A stretch of 35,000 nt of DNA, taken from positions 1-35,000 of the forward strand of contig NZ_CP077770.1 in NCBI RefSeq assembly GCF_019134595.1, in the 5' to 3' direction. Numbering within the stretch: the first letter of the stretch is position 1; every line of letters starts with the position of its first letter. This document shows positions 1 to 11,373 of this stretch, in pieces. The notes under the pieces are model-generated. The model was not told where the DNA came from. It was given only the letters and a program-made list of their open reading frames with translations, and ran no database searches. The stretch comes from Pseudoalteromonas shioyasakiensis. GTDB lineage: Bacteria; Pseudomonadota; Gammaproteobacteria; Enterobacterales; Alteromonadaceae. Both the position numbers and the translations under genes were made by a program.

Positions 1-1398
1 GTGTATCTGTCGGTTTGGCAAAGTTGTTTATATGTATTGCAAGATGAATTGCCTTCACAGCAATTCAGTATGTGGGTAAGACCACTTCAAGCAGAAAGTA
101 CCGAAGATACGTTGACTATATATGCACCTAACCGTTTTGTTTTGGATTGGGTGAGAGAAAAGTATTTAAACCGTATTAATGAACTACTCGTTGAAATTTG
201 TGGTGATGAAGCACCTGAATTACGTTTTGATGTTGGTAGTAAACCTATTTTAAATGCCCAAGTGGCATCAGCACCGGCTGCAGCAGAAACAAGCGCATCT
301 ATTCCACAACAAGCTGCTGAAAAGCAACAGCCAAAACCTGAAAAATCAGCGGTCGAACCTGCACCAAAATCAGGTTATAAATCAAACATTAAAGAAAATT
401 ACACCTTTGATAGCTTTGTTGAAGGTAAATCAAACCAACTAGCAAAAGCTGCAGCAACTCAAGTTGCAGATAACCCAGGTTCAGCATTTAACCCTGTATT
501 TATATACGGTGGTACTGGCTTAGGTAAAACTCACTTATTACACGCAGTTGGTAACGGTATTATGGCTAATAAGCCAGACGCGAAAATTGTTTATATGCAC
601 TCAGAGCGATTTGTGCAAGACATGGTTAAAGCGCTACAAAATAATGCCATAGAAGAGTTTAAACGTTATTACCGAAGTGTTGATGCATTGATGATCGATG
701 ACATTCAATTTTTCGCTAATAAAGAACGCTCACAAGAAGAGTTCTTTCATACCTTCAACGCTTTACTTGAAGGAAATCAACAAATTATCTTAACTTCAGA
801 CCGCTATCCAAAAGAGATAGAAGGGGTTGAAGATCGCCTTAAATCACGTTTTGGTTGGGGCTTAACAATTGCTATTGAGCCGCCAGAACTTGAAACGCGC
901 GTTGCTATTTTGATGAAAAAAGCGCAGCAAAGTAAAATAAATTTACCTCACGAAGTTGCCTTTTTTATCGCGAAAAAATTACGCTCAAATGTGCGTGAAT
1001 TAGAAGGGGCGTTAAACCGCGTTATAGCTAATGCAAACTTTACTGGTCGTCCGATTTCGATCGACTTTGTAAAAGAAGCGCTACGTGACTTACTTGCGCT
1101 GCAAGATAAACTGGTAACGATAGATAATATTCAACGTACTGTTGCTGAGTATTACCGTATTCGTGTATCAGATTTACTATCTAAGCGTCGTAGCCGCTCA
1201 GTAGCAAGACCACGTCAAGTGGCCATGGCATTATCAAAAGAACTTACAAATCACAGTTTACCTGAGATTGGCGACGCCTTCGGTGGTCGTGATCATACAA
1301 CTGTATTACACGCTTGTCGTAAAGTTAAATCACTACGTGATGAAAGCCACGAAGTGAAAGAAGATTATCAAAACTTAATAAGAACCTTGTCATCTTAA
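1..1398 (+). CDS. dnaA: Chromosomal replication initiator protein DnaA
   Basis: AAA+ ATPase that binds DnaA boxes at oriC, melts the origin and helps load the DnaB helicase. The 465-residue product has the normal length and four-domain layout: N-terminal domain I (about 1-80), a Gln/Ala/Pro-rich linker (about 85-130), the AAA+ core with Walker A GGTGLGKT at 170-177 and Walker B LMIDDI at 230-235, and the C-terminal DNA-binding domain with signature DHTTV at 431-435. The start is GTG at base 1; the N-terminus (MYLSVWQSC...) aligns with remembered gammaproteobacterial DnaA starts, so the gene appears complete although its ribosome binding site and promoter lie outside. It heads an operon with dnaN 13 bases downstream. 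oriC is expected immediately to the left, by analogy with other gammaproteobacteria. Confidence 0.98.
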   Translation: MYLSVWQSCLYVLQDELPSQQFSMWVRPLQAESTEDTLTIYAPNRFVLDWVREKYLNRINELLVEICGDEAPELRFDVGSKPILNAQVASAPAAAETSASIPQQAAEKQQPKPEKSAVEPAPKSGYKSNIKENYTFDSFVEGKSNQLAKAAATQVADNPGSAFNPVFIYGGTGLGKTHLLHAVGNGIMANKPDAKIVYMHSERFVQDMVKALQNNAIEEFKRYYRSVDALMIDDIQFFANKERSQEEFFHTFNALLEGNQQIILTSDRYPKEIEGVEDRLKSRFGWGLTIAIEPPELETRVAILMKKAQQSKINLPHEVAFFIAKKLRSNVRELEGALNRVIANANFTGRPISIDFVKEALRDLLALQDKLVTIDNIQRTVAEYYRIRVSDLLSKRRSRSVARPRQVAMALSKELTNHSLPEIGDAFGGRDHTTVLHACRKVKSLRDESHEVKEDYQNLIRTLSS

Positions 1399-1411
1399 GG
1401 CCGACTTTATT

Positions 1412-2515
1412 ATGCAAATAACAATATCAAGAGAGCAATTTTTAAAACCTTTAGTTCAAGTGTCTGGTGCGATTGAGCGTAAGCACACCTTACCGATTTT
1501 ATCGAACGTACTGTTAGTTGTTGAAAACGGACAACTTTCGATGACGGGGACCGATCTTGAAATTGAGTTAGTGGCGAGTGTGTTTGTCGGTGAAGATACC
1601 ACAGATACGCAATTAACTTTACCAGCTAAAAAGTTACTCGATATTTGTAAAAGTTTACCTGATGGCTCAGACCTTACGTTAAGTAGCCAAGATCATCAGT
1701 TACTACTAACAAGTGGTAAAAGTCGTTTTTCTTTAACTACGCTGGCCGCTGAAGATTTTCCGAATCTTGAGCAGTGGGATGGTGAAGTTGAGTTTCAACT
1801 AACGCGTTTAGAATTGCGTAAACTTTTAGAGAGCACGCACTTTTCTATGGCGAATCAAGACGTACGTTATTACTTAAACGGTATGTCATTTGAAGTTGAT
1901 AACGCAGATATTAAAACAGTGGCTACAGATGGTCACCGTTTGGCAATTGCACAAAAGCAATTACCACAGTCTTTAAATACACAGCGTCAGTTAATTATTC
2001 CACGTAAAGGTGTGCAAGAAATTATGCGCCTAATGGTGGCTGATGATGAACTAGTAACTATTCAATTTGGTGCTAACCACATTCGTATTATTGATACTGA
2101 GTTTACATTTACTAGTAAACTAGTTGATGGTCGTTTCCCTGATTATCGTCGAGTATTGCCGCGTGGTGGTGACAAAGTAATTACTGCTAATCGTGAATGG
2201 ATACGCAGTGCTTTCCAACGTGTGTCTATTTTATCGAATGAAAAGTTCCGTGGTGTACGTTTAAACTTGTCTGAAGGTTTATTAAAAATTACTGCAAACA
2301 ACCCTGAGCAAGAACAAGCTGAAGAGGTGGTTGAAGTAATGTACCAAGGCGGCGAACTTGAAATTGGCTTTAACGTTTCTTATGTACTTGATGTACTTAA
2401 TACATTAAAAACAGAAGATGTAACCTTTACACTTGCAGACTCTAATAGCAGTGCGCTAATTGAAGGTGCAGGTGACGAAGAAGCTATGTACGTTGTAATG
2501 CCGATGCGCCTATAA
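1412..2515 (+). CDS. dnaN: DNA polymerase III beta subunit (sliding clamp)
   Basis: Ring-forming processivity clamp that tethers DNA polymerase III, ligase, MutS and other partners to DNA. The 367-residue protein matches the usual length (366 in E. coli) and shows the typical start MQITISREQFLKPL, the conserved segment with TDGHRLA near residues 171-177, and the characteristic C-terminus ending VVMPMRL. Three structurally similar clamp domains are expected, but they are not distinguishable by eye. It lies between dnaA and recF with very short gaps (13 and 6 bases), so the genes are probably co-transcribed. An AAGG stretch about ten bases before the ATG may serve as ribosome binding site. Nothing unusual was seen. 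Confidence 0.98.
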   Translation: MQITISREQFLKPLVQVSGAIERKHTLPILSNVLLVVENGQLSMTGTDLEIELVASVFVGEDTTDTQLTLPAKKLLDICKSLPDGSDLTLSSQDHQLLLTSGKSRFSLTTLAAEDFPNLEQWDGEVEFQLTRLELRKLLESTHFSMANQDVRYYLNGMSFEVDNADIKTVATDGHRLAIAQKQLPQSLNTQRQLIIPRKGVQEIMRLMVADDELVTIQFGANHIRIIDTEFTFTSKLVDGRFPDYRRVLPRGGDKVITANREWIRSAFQRVSILSNEKFRGVRLNLSEGLLKITANNPEQEQAEEVVEVMYQGGELEIGFNVSYVLDVLNTLKTEDVTFTLADSNSSALIEGAGDEEAMYVVMPMRL

Positions 2516-2521
2516 GCTTAT

Positions 2522-3616
2522 ATGAGTTTAAGTCATTTAAGCCTCAATAATTTTCGGAATATTGAGGCGCTGACACTTGAGCCTGTTAATGGCATAAACA
2601 TTATCTATGGTGAAAATGGCAGCGGAAAAACCAGTCTCCTTGAGGCGATATATTTCCTTTCTCACGGTAAATCATTTCGTACCGCCAAACATAAAAATAT
2701 CATTCAGCACCAACAAGACAAGTTTGTGATTCATGGTCGCAAAGCGTTGCATGATTTGTCTATTCCGATTGGTATAAGTAAAAACCAAGCGGGTGAAACA
2801 TCTTTAAAGATTCAGGGTAAAACGAGCCGTAAAATTTCTGAATTAGCTCAGCTAGTGCCGGTGCAAGTTATTACTCCAGAAAGCTATTCGTTGTTTTTTG
2901 GCGGCCCAAAAGAACGTAGAAAATTTCTCGATTTAGGATTGTTCCACGTGGAACATGACTTTTTTTATCTGTGGCAGTCTTTTAATAAAGTACTAAAACA
3001 ACGTAATGCTTTATTAAAAAGTAAACCTCGAGATTATTTCGAACAGATCAAGTTTTGGGATAAAGAATTTGTTAGACTAGCTGAACAAATAAATAATCTA
3101 AGAATCGCGTATATAAGTAGGTTTAAGCAGCAGTTTTTTGATAAAATGTGTGCAGAATTAACGCTTGTAAGCGATTTAGAAATTAACTTTCATGCGGGTT
3201 GGAAAGAGAGTGAAACGCTCTCTGAGGCGCTTGAGCAAAGCTTTGAACGTGATGCCAAACAAGGTTTCACAAGTAAAGGTCCGCATAAAGCTGATTTTAG
3301 TTTTAGTGTTTCTGGTAACAGTGTAGAAAATACATTTTCTCGCGGTCAATTGAAGCTCTTGCTTTATGCGTTAAAAGTAACGCAAAATAGCTTAATTGAG
3401 TCAGAAACAGATAAGCAATCTATATTGCTAATAGATGACTTACCTTCAGAACTGGGTGAAGATACAAAAGAAAAAGTGGGTCAGCTTTTGACTCATTGCG
3501 ATTCGCAACTTTTTATCTCATCGATTTTATCTGAAAGTATTTCTGCTGTGGTGGAACCCATGCAACGAGAACTAAAAATGTTCCACGTGAAACATGGCAA
3601 CCTAATAACAAGATAA
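2522..3616 (+). CDS. recF: DNA replication and repair protein RecF
   Basis: SMC-like ABC ATPase of the RecFOR pathway, which helps load RecA at single-strand gaps and stalled forks. The 364 residues include Walker A GENGSGKT at 30-37, an ABC-type signature SRGQ at 273-276 and Walker B LLIDD ending near 306, all in the expected order. It starts 6 bases after dnaN and ends 12 bases before the gyrB start. Two stretches of the coding sequence are parS-like palindromes, translated as FHVEH (residues 141-145) and FHVKH (354-358). The first is in a region generally conserved in RecF; the second is almost at the C-terminus, where sequence is normally less constrained. The ATPase assignment is certain from the motifs. 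Confidence 0.97.
   Translation: MSLSHLSLNNFRNIEALTLEPVNGINIIYGENGSGKTSLLEAIYFLSHGKSFRTAKHKNIIQHQQDKFVIHGRKALHDLSIPIGISKNQAGETSLKIQGKTSRKISELAQLVPVQVITPESYSLFFGGPKERRKFLDLGLFHVEHDFFYLWQSFNKVLKQRNALLKSKPRDYFEQIKFWDKEFVRLAEQINNLRIAYISRFKQQFFDKMCAELTLVSDLEINFHAGWKESETLSEALEQSFERDAKQGFTSKGPHKADFSFSVSGNSVENTFSRGQLKLLLYALKVTQNSLIESETDKQSILLIDDLPSELGEDTKEKVGQLLTHCDSQLFISSILSESISAVVEPMQRELKMFHVKHGNLITR
2940..2955. promoter_or_regulatory. parS-like ParB binding site 1, inside recF
   Basis: The 16-mer TGTTCCACGTGGAACA is a perfect palindrome. It fits the known bacterial parS family (TGTTTCACGTGAAACA and its TGTTCCACGTGGAAC variants, as in pseudomonads). Such sites load the CTP-dependent ParB clamp for origin segregation and cluster near oriC. 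Here it lies about 2.9 kb from the dnaA start. No ParB gene is in the window, so function is inferred from sequence and position. Confidence 0.82.
3579..3594. promoter_or_regulatory. parS-like ParB binding site 2, 3' end of recF
   Basis: The 16-mer TGTTCCACGTGAAACA differs from the canonical TGTTTCACGTGAAACA parS sequence at a single position in one arm. It lies 623 bases downstream of the first copy and only about 20 bases before the recF stop codon. The sequence match is clear; ParB binding is inferred. Confidence 0.85.
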
Positions 3617-6055
<2,439 letters not shown>

Positions 6056-6071
6056 AGCTAAATTAAGAATT

Positions 6072-6099
6072 AAAAAGGAGCCAACTGGCTCCTTTTTTT
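6072..6099 (+). terminator. Rho-independent terminator after gyrB
   Basis: GGAGCC (6077-6082) and GGCTCC (6087-6092) form a stem with loop AACT, extended by A/T pairs and followed by seven T residues. It closes the dnaA-gyrB operon. Confidence 0.92.
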
Positions 6100-6122
6100 A
6101 TTGCTGAAAAAGCACAAACTGC

Positions 6123-6151
6123 TTAAAACCTTACTGCACACAAGGTATACT
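6123..6151 (+). promoter_or_regulatory. Possible sigma-70 promoter for glyQS
   Basis: A -10-like TATACT at 6146-6151 (5 of 6 match to TATAAT) is preceded, with 17-base spacing, by TTAAAA at 6123-6128 (4 of 6 match to TTGACA). It is located between the gyrB terminator and the glyQ start, where a promoter is needed. The match is weak and purely by eye. Confidence 0.4.
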
Positions 6152-6196
6152 GAGAGCAATTTTCAGACTAAACGCACCAGATACTATAAGCCAAAT

Positions 6197-7096
6197 ATGC
6201 AAAAATATGACGTTAAAACCTTTCAAGGTTTGATCCTGGCTTTACAGGACTATTGGGCACAGCAAGGCTGTGTGATTGCTCAACCACTCGATATGGAAGT
6301 GGGAGCAGGGACATTTCATCCGTTAACTTTCTTAAAGTCGATTGGCCCAGAGCCAATGTCGAGCGCGTATGTTCAACCATGCCGCCGTCCAACTGATGGT
6401 CGTTATGGTGAAAACCCGAACCGTTTACAGCACTACTACCAATTCCAAGTAGTATTAAAGCCTTCACCAGAAAACATTCAGGAGCTTTATTTAGGCTCTT
6501 TAGCTGCTGTTGGTATTGATACACTAACAGATGAAGTTCGCTTCGTAGAAGACAACTGGGAGTCGCCTACATTAGGTGCTTGGGGTCTAGGTTGGGAGAT
6601 CTGGTTAAACGGCATGGAAGTAACTCAGTTCACTTACTTCCAGCAAGTAGGTGGCTTAGAGTGCTCACCAGTAACCGGTGAAATCACTTACGGTCTTGAG
6701 CGTTTAGCAATGTATATTCAGGGCGTAGATAGTATCTATGACCTAGTATGGGCAGACGGCCCTATGGGACGTGTGACATACGGTGATGTATTCCATCAAA
6801 ATGAAGTAGAGCAGTCAGCTTATAACTTCGAACAAGCGGATGTTGAGTTCTTATTTGCACAGTTCGATCACTGTGAAAAAGAAAGCGAAAAGCTAATTGA
6901 AGCAGGCTTACCATTACCTGCTTATGAGCAAGTAATGAAAGCATCACATGCGTTTAACTTATTAGACGCTCGTCACGCTATCTCAGTAACAGAACGTCAA
7001 CGTTATATCTTACGTGTTCGTGCTTTATCTAAAGCGTGTGCGCAAAGTTACTATGATGCCCGTGAAGCTCTTGGTTTCCCGCTTTGTAAGGATTAA
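6197..7096 (+). CDS. glyQ: Glycine--tRNA ligase alpha subunit
   Basis: Alpha subunit of the bacterial heterotetrameric (alpha2beta2) class II glycyl-tRNA synthetase; it carries the aminoacylation active site. The start chosen is ATG 6197, giving 299 residues beginning [20 protein letters not shown], which matches the E. coli GlyQ N-terminus; the open frame reaches further upstream to 6101 but that extension runs through the promoter region. Conserved stretches include [26 protein letters not shown] and [14 protein letters not shown], with C-terminal ALGFPLC. glyS starts 8 bases downstream, so both subunits are made from one transcript. Confidence 0.97.
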   Translation: MQKYDVKTFQGLILALQDYWAQQGCVIAQPLDMEVGAGTFHPLTFLKSIGPEPMSSAYVQPCRRPTDGRYGENPNRLQHYYQFQVVLKPSPENIQELYLGSLAAVGIDTLTDEVRFVEDNWESPTLGAWGLGWEIWLNGMEVTQFTYFQQVGGLECSPVTGEITYGLERLAMYIQGVDSIYDLVWADGPMGRVTYGDVFHQNEVEQSAYNFEQADVEFLFAQFDHCEKESEKLIEAGLPLPAYEQVMKASHAFNLLDARHAISVTERQRYILRVRALSKACAQSYYDAREALGFPLCKD

Positions 7097-7104
7097 GAAT
7101 TAGC

Positions 7105-9174
7105 ATGTCAGCAGAAAATTTATTAGTAGAAATTGGCACTGAAGAGCTGCCACCGAAAGCACTTCGTAAACTTGCTGAGTCGTTTGCTGAGAACTTAGCA
7201 GCTGAGCTTGCAAGCTTAGAATTAAATCACCAAGGCGTTAACTGGTACGCATCACCACGTCGCTTAGGTTTGCGTGTTACTGCACTTGAAGCAAAACAAA
7301 GTGACAAGGTTGTAGAAAAGCGTGGTCCTGCAGTTGCAGCCGCTTTTGATGCCGATGGTAATCCAACAAAAGCAGCAATGGGTTGGGCTCGTGGTTGTGG
7401 TATCGATGTAAGCGATGCTCAAACACTAGAAACAGATAAAGGCGCTTGGTTATTACATAAAGCACAGGTTGAAGGTCAAGCAACTACATCGCTTATGAGT
7501 GATGCTGTAAACAAAGCACTTGCTAAATTACCTATCCCTAAACCAATGCGTTGGGGTGCAAATAAAACACAATTTATTCGCCCAGTGCACACAGCGACTA
7601 TTTTATTTGGTAGCACGCTAATTGAAGGCGAAATCCTTGGTAAGCAAGTTGGCAACCAATTACAAGGTCACCGTTTCCATCATCCAGAAAAAGTAACAAT
7701 CAACCACGCTGATGATGTGTTTGATGTTCTTAAATCTGCTTACGTTGTCGCTGACTTCGAAGCGCGTAAAGCACAAATTCGCGAACAGATTGAAGCAGCA
7801 GCTAGCGCTGTAAATGCAAAAGTAGCGATGGATCAAGACTTACTTGAAGAAGTAACATCGTTGGTTGAATGGCCAGTAACGCTGACAGCAACATTCGAAG
7901 AAGCATTCTTAGATGTTCCTTCAGAAGCGCTTATCTATACTATGAAGGACGACCAAAAGTACTTCCCGTTATTAGACCAAGATGGCAACTTACTTAACAA
8001 GTTCCTATTTGTTTCTAATATCGAAAGTAAAGATCCAAGCGTGGTAATTGCTGGTAACGAAAAAGTTGTTCGTCCTCGTTTAGCTGATGCACAGTTCTTC
8101 TACGAAACAGATAAGAAGAAAACGCTAGAGAGCCGTTTAGAGTCACTAGATACTGTTTTATTCCAAAAGCAACTTGGTACGCTGAAAGACAAATCAGAGC
8201 GTATTAGTGAACTTGCAGGTTACATTGCTGAGCAATTAGGTGCCGATGCCGAGCTTGCTAAGCGAGCAGGTTTATTAAGTAAAACAGACTTAATGACCGA
8301 AATGGTTATGGAATTTACCGACGTACAAGGTGTAATGGGTATGCATTACGCTCGTCACGATGGTGAAGCAGAAGAAGTTGCACTCGCGCAAAATGAACAA
8401 TATATGCCACGCTTCGCGGGTGATAACTTACCAACAAATGTGATCAGCTGTGCGGTCGCAATTGCAGATAAGTTTGATACGCTGGTGGGTATTTTTGGTA
8501 TTGGTCAAGCGCCAAAAGGCGACAAAGACCCATTCGCACTTCGCCGTGCTGCAATTGGTGCACTACGCATCATGGTTGAAAAATCATTACCGCTAGATAT
8601 TTTAGATCTTGTTGCTAAGTCACAAACGCTATTCGATGAAAAGCTAACGAACCTAAACGTATCAACTGATGTATTTGAGTTTATGCTAGGTCGTTTCCGC
8701 GCATGGTATCAAGATGAAGGTATCGAAGTTGATGTGATCCAAGCCGTACTAGCTCGTCGTCCAACTAAACCAGTTGATTTCGACCGTCGTGTTAAAGCGG
8801 TAAGTCACTTCCGTACATTAGACGCAGCAGAAGCGCTTGCAGCAGCAAATAAACGTGTTAGTAATATCTTGGCTAAAAATGACATCACAACACAAGGTGA
8901 TGTAAATGAGAGCCTATTAAGCGATGACGCAGAAAAAGTATTAGCGTCACACGTTGCTAAGTTTGCAACTGAGCTTGCACCTTTATATGCAAATGGCGAT
9001 TACCAAGAAGCATTATCACAACTTGCAGGTATCCGTGAGAGTGTTGATAACTTCTTCGATAACGTCATGGTAATGGCCGATGACGAAGCGGTTAAACAAA
9101 ACCGTTTAGCATTATTAAGCCAACTAAGCCGTCTGTTTTTAGATATTGCTGATATTTCTGTACTTCAGAAGTAA
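7105..9174 (+). CDS. glyS: Glycine--tRNA ligase beta subunit
   Basis: Beta subunit of glycyl-tRNA synthetase, which binds tRNA and contains the HD-like and anticodon-binding parts of the enzyme. The 689 residues equal the E. coli length. Recognisable stretches are the N-terminal [38 protein letters not shown] and [13 protein letters not shown]. An AAGGA ribosome binding site sits inside the 3' end of glyQ, suggesting translational coupling. A strong terminator follows 20 bases after the stop codon. Nothing atypical was seen. Confidence 0.97.
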   Translation: MSAENLLVEIGTEELPPKALRKLAESFAENLAAELASLELNHQGVNWYASPRRLGLRVTALEAKQSDKVVEKRGPAVAAAFDADGNPTKAAMGWARGCGIDVSDAQTLETDKGAWLLHKAQVEGQATTSLMSDAVNKALAKLPIPKPMRWGANKTQFIRPVHTATILFGSTLIEGEILGKQVGNQLQGHRFHHPEKVTINHADDVFDVLKSAYVVADFEARKAQIREQIEAAASAVNAKVAMDQDLLEEVTSLVEWPVTLTATFEEAFLDVPSEALIYTMKDDQKYFPLLDQDGNLLNKFLFVSNIESKDPSVVIAGNEKVVRPRLADAQFFYETDKKKTLESRLESLDTVLFQKQLGTLKDKSERISELAGYIAEQLGADAELAKRAGLLSKTDLMTEMVMEFTDVQGVMGMHYARHDGEAEEVALAQNEQYMPRFAGDNLPTNVISCAVAIADKFDTLVGIFGIGQAPKGDKDPFALRRAAIGALRIMVEKSLPLDILDLVAKSQTLFDEKLTNLNVSTDVFEFMLGRFRAWYQDEGIEVDVIQAVLARRPTKPVDFDRRVKAVSHFRTLDAAEALAAANKRVSNILAKNDITTQGDVNESLLSDDAEKVLASHVAKFATELAPLYANGDYQEALSQLAGIRESVDNFFDNVMVMADDEAVKQNRLALLSQLSRLFLDIADISVLQK

Positions 9175-9190
9175 GCAGTAGCCAATTAAT

Positions 9191-9217
9191 AAAAGCCAGC
9201 TCAGTGCTGGCTTTTTT
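9191..9217 (+). terminator. Rho-independent terminator after glyS
   Basis: AGCCAGC (9194-9200) pairs with GCTGGCT (9206-9212) around loop TCAGT, with an A-run before and a six-T run at 9212-9217. It ends the glyQS transcript; the next ATG is only 19 bases beyond, so the lipoprotein gene is presumably read by leakage or from an unseen promoter. Confidence 0.92.
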
Positions 9218-9235
9218 GTAGCAAAAGGAACAGTA

Positions 9236-9685
9236 ATGAAACGTGTAATTACTTTAGCATTAGCGGGCTTATTAACTGCCTGTTCTAGCCAAATGCAAAT
9301 GCCAAGCATCGACGATATTCTGCCAAGTAAAGAGCTTGACCGTACTATGTACTTACGTGGTGACTTTACCTTGTGGGATGCCGAGCCTCAGTATCAGTTA
9401 GAGCAAGTTGCACCGGGCATATTCCAAACCGAAGTAAAGTTTTCAACACCTGGTAAAGTTTATGAATTCAAAGTAGCGGATGCTGATTTTAGCGAAGGCT
9501 ATAACTGTGGTTACAGTGATATGGACCCAGCAGGGCAATCATTGGTTCTAGGGCAAGCAGCCAATGCCGACTGTAATACCATCTACAATTATTTCAGCTT
9601 TAAACCCGCTGCAAAAGGCGTGTATGTCGTGAGCTTTGATTACCGCAATAGTAATCAACCAAAAGTGACAGTAACGAAGAAATAG
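9236..9685 (+). CDS. Putative lipoprotein with pullulanase-type E-set-like domain
   Basis: 149-residue protein of unknown function. A short signal peptide ends in a lipobox (LLTAC, with lipidated Cys at 16), so it should be a lipoprotein, probably in the outer membrane since no Asp follows the Cys. The segment MYLRGDFTLWDAEPQYQLEQ, then a GIFQTEVKF strand and KVYEFKVADADFSEGYNCGY, resembles the immunoglobulin-like early-set modules next to pullulanase and other glycoside hydrolase domains; no catalytic domain is present. Cys residues in the GYNCGY and NADCNT segments could form a disulphide. The start is ATG 9236 with an AAAGGA ribosome binding site. Its TAG stop overlaps the first unit of a degenerate heptamer repeat. 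Similarity to E-set modules is from memory and only suggestive. Confidence 0.75.
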   Translation: MKRVITLALAGLLTACSSQMQMPSIDDILPSKELDRTMYLRGDFTLWDAEPQYQLEQVAPGIFQTEVKFSTPGKVYEFKVADADFSEGYNCGYSDMDPAGQSLVLGQAANADCNTIYNYFSFKPAAKGVYVVSFDYRNSNQPKVTVTKK

Positions 9686-9714
9686 CTTTAAGCTTTCAGC
9701 TGTCAGCTTTAAGC
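9684..9714. repeat. Degenerate AGCT-type heptamer repeat left of the KAP gene
   Basis: Four consecutive 7-base units, AGCTTTA, AGCTTTC, AGCTGTC and AGCTTTA, followed by AGC. All share the AGCT core and a strict 7-base period, so identical units recur at 21 bases. It starts inside the stop codon of the lipoprotein gene and ends about 40 bases before the KAP ATPase start. Confidence 0.8.
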
Positions 9715-9753
9715 CGATCGAGTGAGCGTTGAAAATAGTTATAAGGACATGAC

Positions 9754-11373
9754 ATGAGTAAGAAAGGTTGGAATGAAGGGATAGTGATCAACGGAGTAAC
9801 TTTCCCTTCTGATGAGTTGAATAGAAAGCAGGATGCTGACTTATTAACAAAAATTCTTACAAGAAGATCTAATGTCATCTCTCAAAGTGCTAATAAATCA
9901 TCCTATGTGATAAATGTAAATGCTGAGTGGGGAGCTGGAAAAACCTACTTTATAAAAAGGTGGGCTGAAGATTTAAAGTATGATTATCCAGTTGTTTACA
10001 TCGATGCATGGTCTAATGACTTTATGGACTCACCAATTATTACAGTATTGGCTGAAATCCAAGAGCAGCTTTTAGATAGCATTAATAAAAGTTGTTTACC
10101 TAGAGATAAGAAAAAGCGTTTTAAAAATATTGGGATCTCAATATTACCAAAAATATTAGCCGCGCTCGTTAAACGCTATGGTGGCTTTGATATTGAAGAC
10201 TTATTTGTTGAAGAGTCTAGTGAAGAAAGCGAGAAACCTGCATCAACAAATAAAACATTGGATCTCTCAGCTGCTATGGAGGCTATGGCGACACAAGCGT
10301 TTAAAGAGCATAGTGATTATAAATCTGGTGTAAAAGAGCTAAAAGCCACGATTAAAGAACTTATTAAGTTCGCCGTGGATAACCCCAAGAACTCTTTAAG
10401 TGTGAACAAGCGAAGTTACCCTGCATTTATATTTATAGACGAACTTGATAGATGTCGACCAACCTACGCAGTTGAAATGCTTGAGGCAATTAAGCATATA
10501 TTTGATATTGAAGGACTTGTAATCGTCGTTTCAACTCATACAGAAGAGCTACAACACACAATAAAAGCTCTTTATGGAAATAACTTTAATGCTGATAGTT
10601 ACCTGAGACGTTTCTTTGACACTAAATATCATTTAGATGTAACTGTTTCACCAAGCCTGCTTGAAATAAATAGTGATTTTTCAATATTGAATCATGATGA
10701 CTTGAATGAAAAAAATATCTTACTATTCCCATTTATATCTCAAAATAATGAATGCTTAAAACGTCAAGTATCATCACTTCTTGTGAGTATTTCTAATTGG
10801 AAAAAGCTACCCCCAAGATCATCAATTCAATTAGCTAATAGGTTACTAACATCTATAGAGTTAATTGATAACGAAAAGTCTATAGATATTGTAGTGCTAT
10901 CGGTTTTGCTATGTTTGTATATGTTTAGCAAAAGTGAATATGACTATCTTTACTCAACCTTATGTGGAAAGAAATTTAATTTTGATCATAATGCAACGAC
11001 ATTAAGAGTCTCAGGAGAACAGCTCAATATTCCAAATAGCTTAGAAAAAATGACCTCAAATTCTAATAACTTTTATAGCTTTAAACAGCTACTCAACTTA
11101 TCGGGTTATGATAAGCAAGCACTTTTAAGGTTTGAGAAAAATTTCTCCGATACCAGTATTTATACATATTTCAAAGACTTTTCAGAAGTATTAAATCGAG
11201 AGGATTCTATACGTAATGTTGGTTTTTTAAATACTTTTAATTACGATGGGAGAGGAAGTATAAGCGATTCGCAGCTACTACAGGCATACATGACCTTCTT
11301 CGGAATACACAAAGTTTCCCTAGAATATTATTTAGATTTAATCAATTTAACAAATAAACTTTCTGATAGCTGA
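9754..11373 (+). CDS. KAP family P-loop NTPase
   Basis: 539-residue predicted ATPase of the KAP family (STAND-related P-loop NTPases; known relatives include PifA of plasmid F and QatA of the Qat antiphage system). The Walker A region NAEWGAGKT ends at residue 64, with Ala at 57 where the first Gly of the consensus usually stands. A VVYIDAWSNDF strand follows, and Walker B FIFIDELDRC lies at 225-234, with downstream VIVVSTHTEEL and a SYLRRFFDTKY segment typical of KAP proteins. No convincing transmembrane segments appear between Walker A and B, unlike many KAP members. The C-terminal half (about 300-539) is not recognised. ATG 9754 has a good AAGGA site. The coding sequence looks more AT-rich than its neighbours and its stop lies in a heptamer array, both consistent with acquisition. 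Cellular role unknown; antiphage function is inference only. Confidence 0.85.
   Translation: MSKKGWNEGIVINGVTFPSDELNRKQDADLLTKILTRRSNVISQSANKSSYVINVNAEWGAGKTYFIKRWAEDLKYDYPVVYIDAWSNDFMDSPIITVLAEIQEQLLDSINKSCLPRDKKKRFKNIGISILPKILAALVKRYGGFDIEDLFVEESSEESEKPASTNKTLDLSAAMEAMATQAFKEHSDYKSGVKELKATIKELIKFAVDNPKNSLSVNKRSYPAFIFIDELDRCRPTYAVEMLEAIKHIFDIEGLVIVVSTHTEELQHTIKALYGNNFNADSYLRRFFDTKYHLDVTVSPSLLEINSDFSILNHDDLNEKNILLFPFISQNNECLKRQVSSLLVSISNWKKLPPRSSIQLANRLLTSIELIDNEKSIDIVVLSVLLCLYMFSKSEYDYLYSTLCGKKFNFDHNATTLRVSGEQLNIPNSLEKMTSNSNNFYSFKQLLNLSGYDKQALLRFEKNFSDTSIYTYFKDFSEVLNREDSIRNVGFLNTFNYDGRGSISDSQLLQAYMTFFGIHKVSLEYYLDLINLTNKLSDS

Noticed and set aside
6101..6196. N-terminal extension of glyQ to 6101
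   Set aside because: The extra 32 residues have no family similarity and cover the putative promoter; ATG 6197 matches known GlyQ starts.
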